64,000 bases of DNA. Origin: Anodontia alba (taxonomy: Eukaryota > Mollusca > Bivalvia > Lucinida > Lucinidae). The translations under genes were made by a program, and so were the position numbers. Positions within the stretch are counted from its first letter, which is position 1. Every line of letters begins with the position of its first letter. Below the pieces are notes generated by a model. The model saw nothing but the letters and a program-made list of their open reading frames with translations. It was not told the origin of the DNA and made no database searches. Where the stretch lies: contig OZ024828.1 in NCBI GenBank assembly GCA_964016985.1, positions 90,864,399-90,928,398 of the forward strand. Reading direction: 5' to 3'. Below are positions 57,387 to 64,000 of the stretch, piece by piece.

Positions 57387-57594
57387 TGTAGTAATTATCC
57401 AATTTGGTTGCTTTGATCGATTTCGGATAATTAACAAGTGTTCTAAGGCATTCGTGTAAGAAAGTTGTTGGCTATCGCGCATTCTTTTCTTTTCTTTTTT
57501 ACGCGAAGGAAGCCTTAGACCACTAGTGAATTATTTCTCCGTAATAGATTAGAACAATAAAATGAACTCTATAGAATACATTTAGAAGTCCAGT

Positions 57595-57807
57595 TAACCC
57601 TTTCATCCCTGAGTTTCTAAAGTGGACTCTTCAATCATTGAATGTTTGCATGTCTATCATTGCAAACAGGGTATCGTTAAAAACAAGAACAAACTGGCAA
57701 ACAATCTAGATCAAGATGAGATAGTTCATTATAATTATGAGTGATCTCATCTCTATCTACAGTTTGCAAAAGAACGTGCTTTGTTCTGCATGGCAGAAAG
57801 GCTTAAA
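57595..57807. mobile_element. MITE (TTAACCCTTTCATCCCT ends), duplicate of 41893-42090
   Basis: Shared position and sequence with 41893-42090 relative to the SRCR exon; inserted before the segmental duplication. Confidence 0.72.
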
Positions 57808-57859
57808 ATCTGATAACGTTTGTGCACGTGATAACGCTATAATTATTCAGTAATTATCT

Positions 57860-58220
57860 CAAACTGAAAGGGACCAAACTTTTGAGTTTGAGATAACAGC
57901 TGCTTGGGATAACATGAGTTAAATTGTAAAGAAAATAAAGCAAAACTTATAAGAATATGAAAGTCAATTTTATTGCATTTTATTCATGTACATGTATGTA
58001 GCTACATTGTTAGAATCCCATTACTAAAACACGCCTATATAACTGAAAGGGACCAAACTTTTGAGTTTGAGATGACAGCTGCTTGGGATAACATGAGTTA
58101 AATTGTAAAGAAAATAAAGCAAAACTTACAAGAATATGAAAGTCAATTTTATTGCATTTTATTCATATACATGTATGTAGCTACATTGTTAGAATCCCAT
58201 TACTAAAACACGCCTATATA
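57860..58220 (+). repeat. ~179-bp tandem duplication ending in MITE A terminus
   Basis: CTGAAAGGGACCAAACTTTT to CCCATTACTAAAACACGCCT (57864-58042) is repeated 179 bp on (58043-58221). The first unit carries only the first ~24 bp of MITE A, so the duplication occurred after MITE insertion with a breakpoint inside it. Confidence 0.88.
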
Positions 58221-58476
58221 ATTTTGACCCCCTTCAACCCCACTTTTATATAGTAAAACTGGGGTTTACAGAGGTATATATTATTTTCTTATTTCTGCTC
58301 TAAAACATAGATTGTGGGTACTCGTTAGAACCGCCTCGTCGAGGCGGTTCTAACGAGTACCCACAATCTATGTTTTGGGCAGAAATATGAAAAATATCAG
58401 ATTTTTTTTATCTGAAAATTTTCATTTTTTGGTGGTAAAATTTTCAGTATATTTGAATAGGCATGTTTTCGTAATG
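58198..58476. mobile_element. Palindrome-core MITE A, copy 14 (absent in duplicate)
   Basis: Ends CATTACTAAAACACGCCTAT and TGTTTTCGTAATG; palindrome at about 58306-58376. It lies 51 bp before exon 5, while copy 1 reads TTAGAATTCTTAAAAAAAAA at this site (42305-42325). Confidence 0.88.
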
Positions 58477-58527
58477 TAAAAAAAAAAGAACTGCCAAAGG
58501 TAATGGTAACACTTGATTGTTTTACAG

Positions 58528-58666
58528 CTTCCGTTGTGCTATTTGGCGGCAGGGAGCCACACGAGGGGACCATTAAGGTGTATGCTGAGGGCCGCTGGGG
58601 AACTATTTGTGACGATAACTTCGACATTAATGACGCTAGAGTTATTTGCCGGATGTTGGGATATCC
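58528..58666 (+). CDS. SRCR gene exon 5: first half of SRCR domain 2
   Basis: 139 nt, acceptor TTGTTTTACAG|CT, donor ATATCC|GTAAGT: same length, phases and splice sites as exon 3. Encodes [42 protein letters not shown]. Cys 1 and 2 and the GRWG/CDD/A.VICR.LG.P signature are kept. Eight residues of 47 differ from exon 3, mostly before the first Cys and mostly conservative, so the copy looks constrained. Codon one is completed by the G left at the GC donor of exon 4, giving Ala. MITE A copy 14 lies 51 bp upstream of the acceptor. Confidence 0.92.
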
Positions 58667-58766
58667 GTAAGTTCAAATAATAAATAATATCTATCACCAT
58701 TGATTTTGCCTCCTTTCCGTAAAGTGGTAATAAATTTCTCCAAATACACTTGTATTTCATTGGCTG

Positions 58767-58770
58767 GAAC

Positions 58771-58805
<35 letters not shown>

Positions 58806-59011
58806 CGACCTTATTTATAGAGGGTAACACATTTAGTAATCTAGTACTAATCTTCCATGTGGCCCTCTTTTTTCCTGGGTAGAAACCAGTACTAAGCAAT
58901 GTGGATAAAGTCTCTTGCTCAAGGAAACAACACTTGCTGTTAGTGGGGATCGAACCAGGTACCTATCGATCTCGAATCCGACGCTTTACCACTGCACCAC
59001 AGCGCTCCACT
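58767..59011 (-). mobile_element. Second tRNA-derived SINE family, (ATT)n tail
   Basis: Minus strand: 5' end GTGGAGCGCTGTGGTGCAGT, with A box TGGTGCAGTGG and B box GGTTCGATCCC spaced as in tRNAs; ends in an (ATT)n tail seen as AAT repeats at 58771-58804. Different from the other SINE here. A short target duplication (ACTT) is possible. Absent from copy 1 (near 42605), so it post-dates the duplication. Confidence 0.8.
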
Positions 59012-59041
59012 TCTTTGGGTAAATGGAAATTTATTCTAGAT

Positions 59042-59247
59042 ATGGATAGTTCGAGCCACTGCGGGTTAATCATAGCGTCAGCTCAGGAGGCAAAGGATAG
59101 TTCGAGCCACTGTGGGTTAATCATAGCGTCAGCTCAGGAGGCAAAGGATAGTTCGAGCCACTGTGGGTTAATCATAGCGTCAGCTCAGGAGGCAAAGGAT
59201 AGTTCGAGCCACTGTGGGTTAATCATAGCGTCAGCTCAGGAGGCAAA
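59042..59247 (+). repeat. 51-bp tandem repeat, 4 units
   Basis: Unit GATAGTTCGAGCCACTGTGG continued by GTTAATCATAGCGTCAGCTC and AGGAGGCAAAG; the last three units are identical, the first has one change. The equivalent site in copy 1 (42917-42970) has a single unit. A related single unit is at 61005-61060. Confidence 0.9.
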
Positions 59248-59294
59248 TAGGGATAATTTACGAGGAATGGCTTTTGGGACGAGTTTTTTAAAAT

Positions 59295-59775
59295 AAACGT
59301 CAAAAAGATTGCCTTGGGAAACAAAGAACATACTACAGATTAGCAAATGGGAGTCTCGGTTTTATTGAGACTCTTCATGAGCAGTGATGAAGTTTGCTAC
59401 ACTGCTTACGCCCTCTAGCGTATACATGAGCAGAACTCCACTTTCAAAGATACCACAGGGACCCTATGATCCCAAAGGAAATGAAAGATAATCTGCACTA
59501 TAGTGAAGTACGGGGAGACGCTCTACGGCCGCCACACGACACTAACACCAGCAACAGTGTAGTAAAACAAATGTCAAAAAGATTGCCTTTGGAAACAAAG
59601 AACACACTACAGATTAGAGATTCTTCATAAGCAGTAATGAAGTTTGCAACACTGCTTACACGCTCCAGTGTATGTATGAGCAGAACTCCACTTTCAAAGA
59701 TACCGTAAGGGGCCCAGTGCTCCAAAAGGAGACGTTCTACGGCCGCCACATGGCACTAACAGAAGTAGCAAGTTA
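59295..59775 (-). repeat. ~280-bp direct repeat pair
   Basis: AAAAGATTGCCTT.GGAAACAA, AGCAGAACTCCACTTTCAAA and CTACGGCCGCCACA occur at 59295-59530 and again at 59570-59775. A third, inverted fragment is at 52045-52175, at the end of the 2.3-kb element. No gene. Confidence 0.72.
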
Positions 59776-60939
59776 GTAAAATAAATAGCAATGTCAAGGC
59801 GGGTGGGCGGGCGTCGATTATTGGGTGACGTCCGAGGTTTGCCTTTTGGTAAACCGTTTTGAAAACCCGTCCATAACGCCCATTTTTTTTCTACAGAATG
59901 ATGGAATGTTGAGGTAACTAAATAAATGAGGCGATTCGAATGAGTATACACAACATTTTTATTATGAAATAAGAATTCTAGAGCAGAAATCCGTCGAATC
60001 GATTTTCATTCCATTGTCTCAAACGATTGACATTTATGACCTCATTTGAAATTTTTCGATGGCAAAGTTAGAATTATAAGGGATCGATACTTACATGTTG
60101 TGACTTTTTTATGTGTAAAGTCCGCCGATTAATCACAAACGTAATGTAAAACCCTCCGGCTTTATTCAGTTATGAAAATAAAATACGTTTTAAAATATTT
60201 GAGGTAATGAACCTTCGAACTTGAAGTGTTACCTTTTAAAGTAACAAATAAAACAACGATACATTAAGGGACTCCTTATTTGTTTTGCAATGGTACGTCT
60301 GTATTGCGTTTCAAGTGCAAAATGATAGTGATAGCGAATATGAAAGTGATAGCGAATGTTTTCCCCTGGATCCCTGTACCTTATGACGAGCTCCAACAGG
60401 TACAGGGATCCAGGGCAAAATACACACTAGTAACTTTCACATTTGAATGCAGCCCTGGTCTTTAAATAAATACCATGTTTGGAATCCCAACCACAACATG
60501 TAAAGAACCCTTAACCACTAAGTGTGAAATTATTATGGAACCTTTTTGAACAAGTAGTACCTTGTACACCACTAGATGCACTTGATAGATTTACTGCCAT
60601 TTCACAAGATAGATAACATTTGTGATATATTGTTTGCTTTTCTGCGCAAAAAAACAGTGTAGTCCCTTCCAAAGTGGGGTTTCCTATAAAAGAAAAGAAA
60701 CTGCTGCCACGGAGAGAAAAACTTTCATTTTTATTTGAAGATGCTTATTGCCGCCAATTATATCTTTAGTGGAATACCTTAACAAAAGTATCTACGATTC
60801 CCAAGATTAACATATATGTTTGCCTCATATAGGCATATAAATAAAATTGATAAAGATAGTCATAACTTGTCAAAACTATCTCAAATATAAATTGGCCATA
60901 ATTGTCGAGTAAAATTTTGTCAAATCTTTCTCCACTTTC

Positions 60940-62377
60940 AAACTACGGCTGAATTTCAATGGCTTGAACAACTTTGAAACATTAGAAGTTAGTTCTAGAC
61001 ATAGATAGTTCGAGCCACTGAGCGTTACATTGTCATCATAGCGCCAGACCGGGAGGCGAAATCGAATGGTCTTGGGATGCCTTCTATCTTTCTATAAAAA
61101 GTGGTGTTTTGTATACTCAATAGAATCGCCTATTGAATACACAGAGCATTCATAAAGAAATTTCCCTATTCCTAAATATTATTTACTTGAGGTATCGGAA
61201 GAATTTCCCAGGGACTCAAAAACGAGTATGAATAAGCCACGGAAAATGAACGAGCCATCGGTGTTCGATTCATTGAAGTTTTACTATATTTCAGAATAAA
61301 GACTGAGACCGACCATGAGTACCGGCCAAATATTGATATTGGGATCTACACATACCATTTACACTGCGAATAAACAAAATAATAGGAGCAATTCAACCGA
61401 TTAAATTTCAATTTTAAGTTAAACTTTATTAGTGATCGTTTCTAGCGCAACACTCTCTCCAAAATTTCAGAAGAATTGAGGCACTTTCAAGGGAGACAAT
61501 GATGTCAAAATTGTTCATCTTCCCGTTTTGAAAAGAAATTTAAGGGGAATATACTCCCATTTTGCCCCTGAAAAGGGGTCAACTGTAAAAGGTAAATTGC
61601 TCCCGGGGTGGGCCAATTCTTTCCTGATAGAGTAGACAACTTTTCAGAAGAGACTTGACGTGTAGTATAGCAGACGGGAAGTCACAAAACGTGTCTCTCT
61701 TGTTAAAAAGCTTAAAAAAAAAGGACATATATATGTTGTTCCCTAAATTCTTCAAATTATTAGTTCCGTCTTATTTTAGACCGTTTCAAGTGCAACACGG
61801 TCTGCTCGTTAGGCATTGGCTACAGAACTTTTAGGTTTATCTATACACTTTCAAGGGAGACAGCCGTAGAAAATTGGATTTATATCCTTCTGAAAAAGGA
61901 TTAAACCTTTAAAAAATGACGCCTAAACTGCAGGGATTTCAGGGGTATTAATATACTTTCAAGGGAAATATCCTATCAAGTTTGATTGGATATGTCTCTT
62001 CTTAAATGGGTTTTACTTTTTTTTAAGAAACACTACTTTACAGAAGGGGATTTGCGTGCAGTAAAGCAAACGAAGATACTGCAAAATTCGTCTACCTTGT
62101 AGAAAATGGCGAAAATGCTACCAGATGTATTCAGTCCCCCTTAACCCTTTTTAGCCCAACAAACCAAAACATATACCTTTTCAAACAGTTTACATCCAGA
62201 TGAAACGGCTCGTCATGAGACGGTGGAGTCCGACCAGAGTCTTCGTTGTCAGCATGAAGAAAATTTGCATCCTTGGCTATCCAAAATACACCCAGCAAAG
62301 ATTTTTTTTTATCTAATCTGAATCTTCGCTGGGTGCACATGTCTGAAGATACGTTTTCTGGCGATGTGGCTCACTAC
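60940..62377 (+). other. Intron 5 stretch, no coding sequence
   Basis: 60945-61265 is a second match to 42590-43200, implying an extra local duplication in copy 2. 61430-62070 matches 47190-47735. 62141-62372 is a MITE (TTAACCC end, GTCTTCGTTGTCAGC phrase) duplicated from 48104-48340. Confidence 0.55.
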
Positions 62378-62447
62378 AATAATATATTATATTACAGTAA
62401 TGAATAATATTACAGTAATGAATAACTACAGTGCTTTTTTAATAAAG

Positions 62448-62662
62448 GGATGCCGAATTGCCTTATAATGAGGCATATTTTGGACCGGGAACCGGCGATA
62501 TTTTACTGGATGAATTGCAATGTACAGGCGATGAGAATTCTGTATTAGACTGCCCTCACAATGGTGTAGGCAATAATGACTGCTCCCATGGAGAGGACGC
62601 CGGAGTTGTGTGTCAGACGGAACAAAGACCTACAACCATCACCACGACAGCGTCTTCAGAAG
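62448..62662 (+). CDS. SRCR gene exon 6: second half of SRCR domain 2 and Thr-rich linker
   Basis: 215 nt, acceptor AATAAAG|GG, phase 2 in and 1 out. Encodes DAELPYNEAYFGPGTGDILL, DELQCTGDENSVLDCPHNGV, GNNDCSHGEDAGVVC and then QTEQRPTTITTTASSE. Cys 3-6 of group A SRCR are present. Nine substitutions from exon 4, plus an 8-residue insertion PTTITTTA in the linker (24 nt), likely an O-glycosylated spacer resembling the exon 2 linker. The donor is again GAAG|GCAAGT (GC-AG). The exon after this one lies outside the window. Confidence 0.9.
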
Positions 62663-62668
62663 GCAAGT
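62663..62668 (+). other. Non-canonical GC splice donor, intron 6
   Basis: Same GAAG|GCAAGT as intron 4. A GT three bases on (GCAA|GTACTC) is possible but changes phase to 2. Confidence 0.65.
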
Positions 62669-64000
62669 ACTCGTAAACAGCTTAATACTGGTCATTCGTA
62701 TCCGAACATTTTCACATTGAATTCTAGTATTAATATAGAATTAACCCTTAACAGGCTGAGCAGGTTTGCGTAATTGCATGCTGTGCGAACTGCTTTGGCA
62801 TAAGTCGTTTTTGTATTGTTCATACATGTGCAAACTACTTTGGGACCTGCCAATCAAGTCCATAACTTGTACGAACTGTTTAAGACTCGGTCACTTAAGT
62901 TCATATATTACACGGACTGCTATGAACCTACAGGTCAAGTTTATATAACATGAACTGCTTTATACATAAGTTACGTGTTGTACGACTATGGGTCTAACTA
63001 ATCAAGTTCAAACAGTGCACGAACTGCTGTGGGAACGAAAAAATGAACTTCATACATTGTACGAAATGCTAAGGACGAGCACTTACTGTCCTTTCGAAAT
63101 CACTCGGAAAACGCCTTTTGCTTGGCGTTTTATTTTCGACCAAAACTTTTGTTCTAATTATCAGAAGCATTAGTTCTTTTCTGTTTCTGTGTTTTGTTTT
63201 CAAATAGTTACCGAAAAATTATAAGTACGGCGTAAAAAAGTGTCTGACTTATGCAATTTCTATAGTAAAGAGATCATTTTGAATTTTCACCTAAAAAAAT
63301 GTATTTTATTTTTCTTTGGTGTTTTGTGTGTATTTTATTTATATTTTATTTTTATTTTTTTTTGTAATTATTTATGATTCATGAAAATATTGTGAACAAT
63401 TCTGAAAATTTGAACAAGAGGGACTTGTTTAAGAGCTGCTTCGAGTTTATTTGCATTACCAGTTACTACGTAATTTGAAGACATTTTTGCTATAGGGAAA
63501 TGAAAATATTTGATCATTTCAAAACCAGTGACGAGATTTAAATATTTTGTGTACAGGTAGTTACAACAAATCGTTTCATATTGAATCATAAAAATGCAAA
63601 TTTAATTCTTCTGTCAAAAACGCAAGGCAAAACGGCTCTCCGAAAAACGTTGAAAGGAAAGTAAATTAATATATATTAAATGAACTGTCATGGACCGAAA
63701 ATTCAAGTTCATATACTGTACGAACTATTATGGGACGAACCTACCAATTAAGTCAATACATTGTACAAACTGCTAAAGACTTGACCATGTAAGTGCGTAT
63801 ATGATATGAACTTCTATGATCAGCAAATCAAGTTTATATATTGTATGAACTGCTATGGCCTTAGGTTTTTGTGTTATACAATGGGCCTATTTAAGTGTAT
63901 ATTGTACGAACTGCCATATGACTTCCCTATACACTTCATGCGAACTCCTACGGGATCTGTCAATTAAGTCAATACATTGTACGACTTGCTTAAGACTTAA
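62669..64000 (+). other. Intron 6 start, no coding sequence
   Basis: Collinear with 48866-50180 and 52500-54000 of copy 1, without the (TA)n tract, the foldback MITE at 49634 and the 2.3-kb element. Ends in the ACGAACTGC degenerate array. Confidence 0.6.

Larger units (their letters stand above)
41400..57390 (+). repeat. Segmental duplication copy 1 (contains SRCR module 1)
   Basis: Collinear with 57391-64000 and beyond. Anchor pairs: 41466-41575/57391-57490; 42135-42275/57835-57960; exon 42364/58528; 44330-44480/59985-60080; 45344-45560/60305-60560; 46240-46420/60590-60760; 47190-47735/61430-62070; exon 48669/62448; 49780-50180/62975-63320; 52500-54000/63340-64000. Length differs through insertions in each copy. 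Confidence 0.88.
57391..64000 (+). repeat. Segmental duplication copy 2 (contains SRCR module 2)
   Basis: Collinear with 41400 onwards (see anchor list there); continues past the right edge. Lacks the MITE A insertions at 42641, 44485 and 47735, the SINEs at 43208 and 45035, and the 2.3-kb element, but has its own insertions at 58198 and 58767. Confidence 0.88.

Noticed and set aside
58901..59296. 131-codon frame with repeated DSSSHCGLIIASAQEAK
   Set aside because: Encoded by the 51-bp tandem repeat plus the SINE; no start or splice context.

Overview
This window is a repeat-rich, AT-rich metazoan nuclear segment. It has spliced genes with multi-kilobase introns, tRNA-derived SINEs, many foldback MITEs and CR1/L2-type LINEs. 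The mix (a SINE with a tRNA head and an AAAC-rich tail at high density, SRCR secreted proteins, PHD/esterase CR1 elements, abundant palindromic MITEs) fits a bivalve mollusc best. That assignment is inference; the species cannot be named. No prokaryotic features, CRISPR, rRNA or functional tRNA genes were seen.

The one host gene I can support runs left to right across most of the window. Exon 1 (14104-14317) encodes a signal peptide and the start of a coiled coil. Exon 2 (19113-19451) encodes more coiled coil and a Thr/Pro linker. Then come two group A SRCR domains, each split over two exons: 42364-42502 + 48669-48859 and 58528-58666 + 62448-62662. All joins keep phase (1,1,2,1,2,1). To do so, the two second-half SRCR exons must use GC-AG rather than GT-AG donors. 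The gene continues past the right edge. The second SRCR pair arose by a tandem duplication of roughly 16 kb: about 41.4-57.4 kb is homologous to 57.4-64.0 kb, which runs off the window. The two copies differ by many mobile-element insertions, so each copy documents the other's empty sites.

Layout. 1-5.3 kb: decayed CR1-like LINE on the minus strand (ORF1 with PHD-like finger and SGNH-esterase-like domain; ORF2 endonuclease-RT with stops and frameshifts). 5.4-6.6 kb: a divergent, unrecognised 271-aa ORF followed by five copies of a GGGTGAGGACACCC hairpin. 6.6-14 kb: AT-rich, MITEs and one SINE. 14-42 kb: introns 1-2 of the SRCR gene, holding the 626-bp duplication, SINEs, a young LINE insertion at 30022-34815 (single intact ORF, 13-bp target duplication, 2A-like motif, landed inside a MITE) and a 3.26-kb TIR element at 36113-39374. 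41.4-64 kb: the duplicated SRCR module.

Fourteen copies of a MITE with CATYACGAAAACA ends and a ~70-bp near-perfect palindrome are spread over the window. They have little to do with the gene except as markers of insertion order and as breakpoints of local duplications.
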